A stretch of 64,000 bases of DNA from Topomyia yanbarensis (lineage: Eukaryota > Arthropoda > Insecta > Diptera > Culicidae): NCBI RefSeq assembly GCF_030247195.1, contig NC_080672.1, positions 162,119,839 through 162,183,838 on the forward strand, written 5' to 3'. The notes below the pieces were generated by a model. It worked only from the letters and a program-made list of their open reading frames with translations, was not told the origin of the DNA and made no database searches. Both the position numbers and the translations under genes were made by a program. This document shows, in pieces, positions 11,005-25,329 of the stretch. Position 1 is the stretch's first letter, and each line of letters opens with the position of its first letter.

Positions 11005-12421
11005 TCCCGATCAGAAACACATAACAGAAATATTTCAAAACTATATCTCGCACTGTTACTTGTTATGAATTTCTGTTAATTTAACTACTAACGAGACCTA
11101 ATGTATAACACAATATGTTACAGAAATTTTGTTCTGTTATAATCTTTGTTACCGTTGACACCTAAACAATGTCTCAGATCCACATTTATAGCAGTCATAT
11201 TTTGTTAGTTTAATTAAATAATTTATAATGTTGTTATCTTTCATTAATTTTTGTATAGTAATTTTTCATCATTAAGGCTCATCATATTTGTTACTAGTTT
11301 TAGGAAATTTTTGTATACTAACATAAAAGTATTAATTAAATATCTAGGATTTAAGAAACTTTATAAACTCATCCACCCCTGAAAACATACCTACTAACAT
11401 CTCCAACCGGCGAAAATAAGGTAAACATAGACGAACGGGCGAAATTAATCGCACCGCAGAGCCACTGTTTCCGAATTCTGCTGAGGGAGAGCGAGAGAGA
11501 GAAGTAGTGGGGAGAAGGAGAGGAAAGAAGGAGAGGAGAAGTGATGGAAACGAGGAGTCGTTGGAAGCCTGCGTTAAGAGACGGACGTAGACAGTCGGTA
11601 CCAGGAGTTAAAGAAAGAATCGTGAGATACCGGTGGAAAATCTTGACAAGGACGTTAAGGACTGTGGTGAAAATTTGTGTGTGGGAAGTAAGTCTCCGTT
11701 CCTTCGAAGCCAGAGCCAGCTTTGCAGACAGCGCGGTTCGAAGGAGGTTATCAGGACTGTCCTGCACCACCACGTGTGTTACGTCACATCTGCACGTCCG
11801 ATTGCTGATAAGGATCCAACGATTGATACTTCTGCTGACGACCGAAGTTAATCTGGCCGGTCCGTGTTAGCAACGAAGAGAACACTTAGTCGTCAAAGTC
11901 GGTGCTGGTGACCGGTGAGACATACGATATCGCCGCGCCACACGCTTTCGCTGAGTGCGGGAACGGACGTTTATGAGGTTCGGGTCTGGCACCTATACCG
12001 ATGAGTTCCCCCGGCGTCTGCGAGCACCGTGGATAGAGCAACCGTTAATCACTTCTAGCGGACCTCGTCATTCCGCGCTCTATCCACATCAAGTAGCAAC
12101 AGAATGTTCCAGTACTCTCTCCAGCCTCTCCTCCTCAGCATCACGAAGCAACAAGGGCCCCAACAGTTTCTGATGGCAGCACCGGTGTTCGTCATGTAAG
12201 ACTATTAAATATATAAGTTAAAATGTATTTCTCTTGTTTTGTATAACTTTTTCACTGAGCCTTATGTCTTAAATGTCGATCTGTTTCTTTCGTCAGAAGT
12301 GCTATCAGGTAAGTCAAGGTTGTGAGTCCTCCCTTGAGCAGTGTGAAAGCCGACCCTGGGTGAAATAAAACCCGATTGAGCTAGTCGTTTGTTACATCTT
12401 GTTATTTCATTCTGATCGGGA
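11005..12421. mobile_element. TA-flanked TIR element with GC-rich cargo
   Basis: The ends are tcccgatcagaa (11005) and its complement ttctgatcggga (to 12421). Each is flanked by TA (11003-11004 and 12422-12423). The outer AT-rich parts, with 'gttac' and 'ataacag' words, resemble an abundant Aedes MITE as I remember it. The middle (about 11390-12330) differs sharply in base composition, so this copy has either captured or been hit by other DNA. No transposase frame. Confidence 0.7.
11390..12330 (+). other. GC-rich insert with splice-like signals
   Basis: An island much richer in G and C than its surroundings. It opens with a purine-rich tract (gagagagagaagtagtgggg, about 11490). Short plus-strand frames (11541-11870, 11955-12173) match nothing I know. 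Splice-like signals are present: a possible donor catgtaaga at about 12194, a pyrimidine-rich acceptor ctgtttctttcgtcag ending near 12296, and a donor cag/gtaagt at about 12309. A polyadenylation word aataaa lies at 12364. These would fit the 5' exons of a host gene, a captured gene fragment, or a retroelement leader. I cannot choose between these. Confidence 0.35.
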
Positions 12422-12423
12422 TA

Positions 12424-13612
12424 ATACGGTATAATGCATCTTGCTTTGGCTTGCTAAGCCAAACCAAATGTTTCGATTTCACTAGTTCACATCGGCTTAA
12501 AATTGAACTGCTTTTCTTGCGGGTCATCATGCAGGACTAGGGGTTTGCTCAAAAATATAAATTGTGTTTTCGTTTGTGGAGCTAGCGTAAATCCGGCACT
12601 AGCTTAGTTGTATCACTAAGTTAGTGTCGGATTCTGATAATACGAAGTCGAAATGCAAATTCCATAACTAATTCATACATTTCATCACGAACTTAACCGC
12701 GAAAACAAGATGGAATCTGCCATGAGCTGGAGGCTTGTAGAATTTGAGCCCCAGAATATTTTTAAATTAGTTCGTTTATTTGATAGGCACGTTCGCTTTC
12801 GATTTACATGAGAGGCGGATTCAAGGAAAGCGTCCTGGGCGTCCGAACCCCCTCACTGAAATTTTTTCACTAGAAATGTTAAATTAGTTATAATTTTAGT
12901 TTCAAATTCAAAATCACTTGATCTATTTTTCACTGATTGTCATCAAAAGAGGTTATGTATTCTACAATGTTAATTTCAAAATCAAAATTCGAGACCCCGC
13001 ACCCCTCTCTCATCAAAAAATGAATCTAGATCCGTCCCTGCTTGACGGTGCGCAGTGGGGGAAGATGCTATTTTCGATGATCGCTATTTTAACATTTCTA
13101 CATTTTTTCCAAGATCCTGAGATCGAATCTCATGTAACAATTGACTCAACTTGACAAATTAGATTAATTGTGTTTTTTATCGATGAGGAATCTACAAAAA
13201 AGACCACTACTGACTTGCCGACTCACGGACGGCGGACTATAAACCAGCTCACGGACGGCGGAGAAGTAACTATAATATTCAAGTAAGCTACTTAAAATAG
13301 TTCTATCGAATCCGACTGTTTCTAATTGGTTATAATGCTATTGGAAAAAGTGGGAGCTTACATCAAAGTAGCTCTTTTGAAACTTTTGTGTATATTGTTG
13401 TTTTGCAACATATTAAAAATACCAAACTAACTTAGTACGTTGATTTCATGAAACGATACTGTTATCAGTCATTTTTACTTTTTAGATAATTCAGGATTCC
13501 TGGGAAGCGAAGAGGGGCATTTTGCCCCGGTGGGGCGTATTATACCCTTTTGCCCTAACACGGGGTTGAAGAAATTCTTGCTCCCAGCGATATTAGACTC
13601 ATATGTATACAC
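12424..13612. other. repeat debris, no gene
   Basis: It holds a hairpin (12590-12607 with 12616-12633, two mismatches in 18). A reversed LINE-type tail 'gtttatttgataggcac' sits near 12773, and a 15-bp direct repeat ctcacggacggcgga at 13222 and 13248. A G/C block 'ggggcattttgccccggtgg' lies near 13515. No ORF of interest. Confidence 0.5.
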
Positions 13613-13830
13613 AAACACTTAGAAAAATGTAAATTTACATTTCCTGGCATTGACATATACGAGCATCAAAAATGAGATTTAGGTTTTGATTTTAGTTTTA
13701 CATAACGTTAAATTTAATTATACTCCACATATAGTTTTTCTTCGGAATGGTAGTAAGTGTAATTTTATGTCATTGCGCATATAAAGTATATGCTTCGTGT
13801 AAAATTAAACGGAAAACGTTTATGTTTAGT
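13613..13830 (+). mobile_element. MITE, plus copy of the 32.5-kb element
   Basis: Non-coding; aligned in inverse orientation with 32455-32675. Shared words are 'cttagaaaaa.tgtaa', 'tgacatatacgagc.tcaaa' and 'gtgtaaaatta'. The two ends are related inverted repeats (tagaaaaa.tgtaaa.tta against gtgtaaaattaaacgg). No TSD was read. Confidence 0.6.
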
Positions 13831-14492
13831 CAGTTCGGGAATTACGGTTCGTTATATTGTGTCATGTTTGCAATTACATCAACGTCCATATTTTTTTAGT
13901 GCGTAGTTTTCCTTACACGACATTCCATGTGAAGATTCCCTCTCGAGAGGAGTAGTTGTCTGGATATATGGAGATAGAATAACAAACGCAAGAGACCTTT
14001 TATACTGACGGCTCTCTGATGGAGGGACATGGTGGTGTTGGTTTCTACCGCCGTGAAATGAGATTGAGGCAATCTCACTCACTTGGTAGATATCGTAATA
14101 TATTTCTAGCAAAAATCTTCGTGGCTCTGTGCGGGGTACAATCGGCCCTTCAACAGAGCTTGTTCGACATAGTTATTAACTTCTGCTTCGGTAGTCAGGT
14201 TGCAATGAAGACTCTTAGCTCAGTCAAATCACGGTCCAAAAATCGGTTCTTCGATCTACTAGTGAATATTTAAAATGTGACGCATTTGAATTGTATGAAA
14301 CAATGCCCAACTTCCGCAATTTAATTTTATTTACATGGAATGAAATAACTTGTATGGAGGAGTACATATGCAGACCGCCTGGCTCCACCCTTTCTATCGA
14401 ATCGACCTCTCTCGGTGCCAGGCGCTGAGATTATCGCATGTCGAATCCAAATCAAAGGTCTCTATCTATTTCCAACCACCAAATACATCGAT
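13831..14492. other. no feature seen
   Basis: Spacer before the second ORF1 retroposon. Frames at 13879-14112 and 14019-14273 overlap on opposite strands, lack recognisable motifs, and are not called. Confidence 0.45.
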
Positions 14493-14630
14493 CACAATAC
14501 TCAGTGTACTTTCTAATTCTGCTCAAGCCAGCGCAAAGCGAACCACAAAAGCAGTTACTTGTATCATGAGTGCATTATCTGTAGAAAAAAGGCAACCGTT
14601 TCATTTATTATTTCCGTGCTGATCTATCAA

Positions 14631-14743
14631 AATGAGGGAGTCTGAGCAACAAAACGAGGTACTTCGGCCAAATACTGTGGCCATAGATTTCCACTCTTTT
14701 TGCTCTTTTTGGCCGAGTATTGTGGCATATTTGCTGAAGGTGT
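14631..14743 (+). pseudogene. LINE gag-like ORF1, N-terminal piece
   Basis: Starts at an ATG after 'gatctatcaaa', as in copy 1. About 37 codons carry the V-A-I-D-F ... P-S-I-V motif and L-L-K-V before a stop at about 14742. Later ORF1 pieces lie at 15845-15980, 18240-18500 and 18835-18975, all broken. This is a relic only. Confidence 0.65.
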
Positions 14744-14889
14744 AAATACTGTATCGATTTTGTTGGCTATTTTCGGCAAATTTAAGACTAAGAGAAACGA
14801 AAGCAAATTAAATTGAAAGACGGATAGGTATTCTAGAGTGAATCAGTTATAAACTTAGAACGGAAAACTAGGACTAGGCAGGCTCATAT

Positions 14890-15277
14890 TTTTTTTTTTA
14901 TTCATTTCGTTTATTTGATAGGCACAAATGCGTTAGCTTGGCGGTGCCGAATTCTTTTGTTTTTTTAACATTTTGAATATCTTAAAACTAGGAGGTTACA
15001 ATGTTGAAATATTTTTTTTTATAAAAGAGAAAAAAATTAACAGCTATCTTAAGACTAGAAAAAAAAATTCTATATATAAGAGAGGGGGCAAAAGATATTT
15101 TTTTATGAAAAATTTTAAAACAAGGAATTCAATAGTAATAGTTTTTTAGGAAATATTTACAGTTATCTTAAAACTAACAATATAGTTTGGTGCACAAAAG
15201 GGGGAACAAATATTTATGAAAAATTTCACAGATGTTTTAAAACTAGGGATACAATTCTATTTACAAGATGGGGGACA
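14890..15277 (-). mobile_element. retroposon fragment with 14-bp target duplication
   Basis: A 388-bp insert that begins with a T-run on the plus strand (a poly-A tail read on the minus strand). It is flanked by exact 14-bp repeats aggcaggctcatat at 14876-14889 and 15278-15291. The minus-strand end reads 'gcctatcaaataaacgaaat' before the A-run, typical of a LINE 3' tail. Inside, 'ttaaaacta' words recur at irregular spacing. Non-coding, 5'-truncated. Confidence 0.8.
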
Positions 15278-15309
15278 AGGCAGGCTCATATGGACATGAT
15301 CGAAAGGAA

Positions 15310-15372
15310 ATGTGAAGAGTCTAAGATTTTCAGAGTGATTGTATAACCTTTTTATATGGGAAAGGCAAAGGC
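15310..15372 (+). repeat. end fragment of the 19-kb repeat family
   Basis: It contains 'cagagtgattgtataacc' and 'atgggaaaggcaaa', the right-end signature of the family at 19190-19870, 40425-41372 and 43507-44060. Confidence 0.6.
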
Positions 15373-15577
15373 AAAAATTTGCCAAAACACAAAATAATCC
15401 ATCTTTGTCATTTTTTTCGAGATTTCATCAAATTTAGAAGTTTCATGCATTTTGAAGACATTTGGCATCAAAAATATAAATGCGATTTTTTAATTTTCCT
15501 ATTCTGTTCCTACTTCTGTGAACTCAGAAACCGTCGTAGGAGCACGCCAAAAAAATATGAATGAAATTGAAAGACGG

Positions 15578-15711
15578 TTATAAACTTAGAACGGAAAACT
15601 AGGACTAGGCAGGCTCATATGGACATGATCGAAAGGCTCATATGGACATGATCCTTTCGATCATGTCCATATGAGCCTGCCTAGTCCTAGTTTTCCATTC
15701 TAAGTTTATAA
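15578..15711. repeat. near-perfect 59-bp palindrome
   Basis: Arms 15578-15636 and 15653-15711 are inverted copies with one mismatch, separated by 16 bases. The spacer repeats part of the arm (ctcatatggacatgat). The sequence just beyond the right arm, 15712-15812, is also inverted relative to 14744-14860, so about 150 bp is mirrored across the insert. Confidence 0.9.
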
Positions 15712-15984
15712 CTGATTCACTCTAGAATACCTATCCGTCTTTCAATTTCGTTTGCTTTCGTTTCTCTTAGTCTTAAATTTGCCGAAAATAGCCAACAAAA
15801 TCGATACAGTAGAACCTTGCGGCAATTAAAACATAGTAACATATGAAGGTGTAAATTGAGCTTAAACTTATGTAGGTGGCCTTTATTCAGTTCGAACATG
15901 TCAGATATCTTTTGTTGATAACGTTCAACAAGTTTGCCCAGGCGAAAAGATTCATTGCGTAGAATACCATAAAACACGTACCGT

Positions 15985-18239
<2,255 letters not shown>

Positions 18240-19189
18240 GGACGGTGGGAAAATCTATATCAATCTTCATCATCTGGCTATTAAAAGATTCATGTTGTAT
18301 TTCGGAGAAGTGGGATCCATTGTGGTGGATCCTATCCTACAGTATACCCATGACACAGTGAAATCTTTGTACACATCAAGGACAAAGTATAAGTACGCCT
18401 ATAAATTGCCGCGAATAGTTCAACTCCGGAAATAAAAACCATAACACAATCTTTAATACCAATATCTGAACGTCTTTGCCTGAACTATAAACGGTTGTCA
18501 AATTTGTCTTATTTATTTCTTAATTTTCAGTATTGATTACTCCAACTATACATTAAACATACTTAGACATAATTAAAAAATCGAAATTTCCTGAAAACCA
18601 CTCTAATAGTTTGACTTTTTATTAATAGATAAACATTTACTTTCTGTGATTATTTCTAGTATCTCAAGTTGTTACGACCTTGTTATATTGCTAGCAATCT
18701 GTGTTATAAATATAATATTTGTAGAGAACTGTTTTGTTAGAACGGTTTCCACTTTGCAACAAGATTTGATAGGACATTTTTCGTAAGAAAGTATTAGCGT
18801 GAGCTATAATTGTATTATTTCATTATGAATAGTGAGGAAGCTACTACTAATGACGGAAGGCTCAAACTCGTGACCCGTTCGGGCAAGAAGGTAGGAAGAA
18901 CATCTGATTACGAATATCCAGACAGTAACGATGATCGTGATACGGATGTGAACGACAACGAGAGAAACATGTAGGGTCCCTAAGGAGCAGTTGGCGAGGA
19001 AAAAAAATTTTCATTAATAAATCTTTCTGTTATTTTTGTTTTTGCATCTAGTAAATATTTAAAAGATCCACGTTATCGTTAAGCTAATGCATTGAGCCGC
19101 CTTAAAAAACATAAAAAAATCTTTTGCGATGCTTCCATCTACGTTTCTTCTAAAACCTCTAAGGGGTCATGAACGTTTTAAAGCATCTT

Positions 19190-19870
19190 GCTAGTTCTAG
19201 AATACTTTAACTTCCAATGTTGGGTACAGGGTTGTCTTCATGATGATAACTAACCAACCTGTAACTTCGGAACCAAAAGTCAGACCCGAATGAAATTCAA
19301 AGCAGTCAAGAGGATTAGTGTATCTATCATTTGAATTCAAGTTTGTATAAAGCGACCACGAATTCACTGGGAAATAGATGTTATATTAGTTTAGGAACAT
19401 GGTGAGTTCTTCGGGTGCATCAAGATCCGTCATAGGTGGTCAACGCTACTTTGATTGGTCATAAGAGATCGAGACCTGCAAATCCTAGTAGTGTATCACC
19501 CATTTTTAGATGTATTGCATCATTTAGACATCATGGTAGTACCAGTTTTTATTAAAATTTGTTGTGTGACCGCACTCTTCAACCCGTAACTCCGGAACCG
19601 AAAGTCGGATAAAAAAAAATAATAGCATAATAATAATAATAATGGGAGCGTCATACCTTTCATTTGAAACTAAGTTCGTGTAAATCGGTTCATCAATTTC
19701 TGAGAAACTTGGGTGAGTTTAAATAACACACACATACATACACACAAACATTTTCCGATCTCGACGAACTGAGTTGAAGGGTATATGACACTCGGTCCTC
19801 CAGTCCTCGGTTGAAAAGTCGATTTTTAGAGTGATTGCATAGCCTTCCTTTATATGAGAAAGGCAAAAAT
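19190..19870 (+). repeat. mosquito 'accggaagtcgga' repeat, copy A
   Basis: Non-coding. It repeats phrases such as 'cccgtaactccggaaccg', 'cctttcatttgaaactaag' and 'aatcggttca', a 'cacacacatacatac' run, and 'gatctcgacgaactgag'. It ends 'gtgattgcatagcc...atgagaaaggcaaaa'. Copy A is uninterrupted where copy C carries a retroposon (see 41980-43495). Confidence 0.8.
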
Positions 19871-20139
19871 GATTGATTTAGCTTTTAAATTTAACGTGAC
19901 AAATGTTTTTGCTATAGCATAGCTGAAATATGTAAATACTGAAAGTTAGCATTACTTTCTTTCTACGCGCACGTGTGATTTTGCGCGTATAGCTCTTATC
20001 AGTGAGAAACTATCGAAAGTAAAGAGAATATGTAATAATTTTGAGCGGTACAGAAATCTTTACATTGTATGTCGGGTATGTCGTATACACTAACATTTCA
20101 ACCACGCATCCGTTGTTCCCCTGTCTTGTCTATATATGA

Positions 20140-20945
20140 CCACTGATCCCACCGGAATTTTAACTAATGCCGCTTCCGGTCGAAGCAAAAATGAGTCAGA
20201 TTCCAACTCCAACCGCTGTCAACATGTATCGACGACAACGGTTGGAGCTAGTATCCGACTCAGCCTCGGGTTTAAGGGGTTACACCACTGTAGAGCACGA
20301 AAAATAGGCATGTTTCTAGAATTTTTCTTGCCGCATTAAGGGGTGAATCGAGATCATATTAAATGGGATTTATAACATAAGTATTGAATTACACAAAATA
20401 ATCTCTTCGAGCAATTTCATGATGGTGGCTGTGCAGCATTTTCCCCCAAGCGCGTTTTTTTGAAAGGGGTCTAGCTCCCGTAATTTTCGACCTAGAGCCA
20501 AAAACTATTTTTTTCTGATTCCTTGTGTCAATAGCAATGTGTTTCGATATTTTGATTTTACGCGAAATAGCGCATTTTTTAGTAAAAGCGCCGAAAATGT
20601 CATCAAAACCGACACAAAATTGTTATTTAAAAAAAGTTATGCAATAAAATTTGTTCAAGTTACATTTCCGGCCAGCTCAAAAAAGTGGTTTCGAGAAAAA
20701 CGCGGTTACAGTTTTCAGTACATACGGGATATATATAAGAGGAGTTGCGACAAAATTGAGAATTTGAACATTTTAGTATTGTTTTCGTCTTCCATGTTTT
20801 GGGATATCATTTTTGACATTCTAAACCACATTTTAGACTAATAAATAGAAAATCGACCTTTTTTAAATTTTACAGTGGTGTAACCCCTTAAGCAAAAATG
20901 CCATAAGGATGTATCCCGGTTGGCACCAAGAGGAAGTAATGGCTT
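20140..20945. mobile_element. degraded inverted-repeat element hosting a TTAA MITE
   Basis: The two sides of the TTAA MITE are inverted relative to each other ('gtcagattccaactccaacc' against 'ggttggagctagtatccgac', with a 'gcaaaaatg' word on both sides). This suggests an older palindromic MITE that was hit by the TTAA element. Outer ends are approximate. Confidence 0.5.
20276..20887. mobile_element. TTAA-type MITE
   Basis: A 612-bp non-coding element, ends ggggttacaccactgta and the exact complement tacagtggtgtaacccc. Both are flanked by TTAA (20272-20275 and 20888-20891). The TTAA target is characteristic of the piggyBac superfamily, so this is probably a piggyBac-mobilised MITE. A second left end of the family is at 57519. 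Confidence 0.88.
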
Positions 20946-22812
<1,867 letters not shown>

Positions 22813-23530
22813 GTATATATAAGTATTTTTTCCTTTTTATTAACGACTTATAGTGAGTCAATCTTTTTCCTTTTTTATATTGTAACGACATATAATTAGC
22901 AAGGGACTGGAAAGTAAAGTATTTTTCAAATATTAAGAGCCATTGTACTCAAGGAAGAGCAAGGATTTGAAGTAAGAAAGTTTAGTAAAGCGTGGAGTAG
23001 GGTCAATGAACAAGCTTAGAGTTTCCCGGCTACTAACTCTTTGTCTTCTGCAACGCAGGAGTCAGGATCTTTTGGCATTAAATGCGAATCACCTGAGTCT
23101 GCGGCATGTCCGGACAAGCGTAAAGTCAATTTAATGACTTATGCTGTCGGTTCCGACAAGAGATAAGAAATATCTCATCACACTGTTAGGTGGATTAAAA
23201 GCATTTTACCACAGATAACAGATGCCCGTTTGAAAAAAACGATTAAATCAATTATAACCACAATTATAAACTCGGAAATAGTTAAAGTCAGCTGAGTATT
23301 GATTTTCTTCATCCAAAAATGAAATTGTGGTCTTACGTACAACGGTTAATCCGAAACATGTCTAAATTGAAATTGAATTTATGGATATGGTATAATACAG
23401 GTGTGCATTAAAAACCATGATGCATTAACCGCATGGTATGGTAAGTATTCGGTGCAGTTTTACGAAAGTTACCTTACAAAACGATGCGTTTAATTACTTA
23501 CGTGCATCTTTTCATGCAATCACCCTAAAT
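22813..23530. other. no feature seen
   Basis: No TIRs or ORFs. 'ggtgga..aaagc.ttt' near 23191 echoes 37871 and 5700, a small trace of the dispersed repeat. Confidence 0.4.
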
Positions 23531-24300
23531 CGTCGCTGTTGTGCTATCTTATGACAAGCGCCATTTAGTACATTTCGAGAAAAACGATTTTTAATGTTTG
23601 AGATTGAATATTTTGAAACTTATAAATGGTATAAACAATCCAAAGAAGATAATTGATGCTTCTATCTATTCTGCATTAATCTCTCAAATATTACGAAGAT
23701 CGGTTGACTATGATGCGAGTTTTTACTATGAATGTAAACAAAAGTCGCACTCACATTTGTCATAGGCGTGTATTGATGACAAAAATTGTTGGACGTGTCA
23801 TAATCGTGCATGGAAAATTTTCCACAGAAAAAAATCATCAATTTTTAACTTTTATTCATATTTCTGCGTTCATATGGTCTAGAAACAATCGGTGAATTGC
23901 ATTGTAAAGGAAATGGGTCAGGGAATCTAGAAAAAAATTGCTATTTTTGATTACAGTGTTGCCAAATATGCTTTATTTCCAGTTTAAAACTAAAACTGTG
24001 TTTTTCTCACAACTCGCGTAATTTTCTTTTGAAAATGTTTATGCCATTGTGTTCCTCAGACATTTTCACACAAAAAACATCTAAAACTTCAATATAACTT
24101 CAGCAAATCCCTAGATACAGTGATTTGAAGTAAAAAACTCACAATTTATCATCATGTTTCTCGCAATATCTAACTAACCAAGTAGAATTTCAAAATTCTG
24201 AAAACGCTACTTTGTAGAGATTTTTCAAACAAGTAATGTGGCATATCTAACTCAGTTTACCCCAAAATGGCGTTTGTCATAAGATAGCACAACAGCGACG
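23531..24300. mobile_element. TIR element with 36-bp ends
   Basis: Left end cgtcgctgttgtgctatctt (23531-23566) and right end (24265-24300) match in 35 of 36 inverted positions. The flanks share aaat (23527-23530 and 24301-24304), a possible 4-bp duplication. It is 770 bp and non-coding. Its inner block near 24040-24150 ('gccattgtgttcctcagaca') recurs at 49805-49935. Confidence 0.85.
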
Positions 24301-25329
24301 AAATATAAATGGCATAACTACCAGCATTACGGTGAAAAAATTAGCGGTGAAATGTTAAATCTGCTCCCTAGTTGATATCACAGCATCCATCGTATAGTTC
24401 GCCTGAGAAATTCCACCAAGTCGCTTCAGGTAAGCTACTACTTTCTAATAACATACGCACCAGTTTTAATCGATCGTGAATGCATCAATTTGCCATTAGA
24501 CTGCTGTTGGCAGCGCTCAGCTTCACATTACCGAGCACTGACTGGCATGGGGTGATTGTTATTAGCATGCCAAAGTAAAAGATAACGGATGACTGCCACC
24601 AGCGAACTACTCTAGGTCCAACCTTTTCCAATCAATGCCCGAAGATAAAGCTCTCCGCCTGTGGCCAGACATCTTTTCGGTTTCATTTCAACGCTCCGCT
24701 CATTGCCCGACCGATCGCGACACGTTACTGCAGGTCCGATCAGCTTGTCCTAATCTATTCGGATGGGAAAACGGCAGTGGAAAATACTGTTTCCCACGTT
24801 ATAATTAGTTATAACGCTCGGACCCCTTCCATGATACATACCGTGCCTGGTTGATCAGGCGACACGATGGATGAAAAAACTGTCGCACATCGTATTCGAT
24901 GTGCAGACTGCAGAGAAAGAGTAAGAGTATAGGACATAGTGATTAAATTAAATCAATTTTATTCCCATTTCGATAATCATAATAATGATTATGGTCGAGC
25001 ATTGCCGGTGCGGATTATAAATTCAAACTTACATTGATGTGCAGGGTAGTCGCTCGCTAATCGTTTCAATTTACAAACCCGAGAAACTTTCCCAAGATAA
25101 TCTTAGAAAAATATAGCAACGTTTGTTCTGTCATATTTTAGATTAAAAACAATGATTTTTTTTAAATAATGAATTAGCATTAGAACTGAGTGAGCTTGAG
25201 CTTGTGCGACCACCCCTGGCTGCTATTCCGTTATCGATCTGGACTAGCTTCATTTGCATAGGGAATCAGTCGATACTTATGCTTGGGAGTAGCGAAACAT
25301 CTGTCAATGTGCAACTCCTGGTAATTCTA
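24301..25329. other. apparently single-copy spacer
   Basis: Balanced base composition and no repeats found within the window. It may be unique intergenic or intronic DNA. No ORF is worth calling. Confidence 0.4.

Noticed and set aside
19190..19870. Conserved gene, because long phrases recur in three places
   Set aside because: The recurring phrases have no consistent reading frame and contain microsatellite runs; it is a dispersed repeat.
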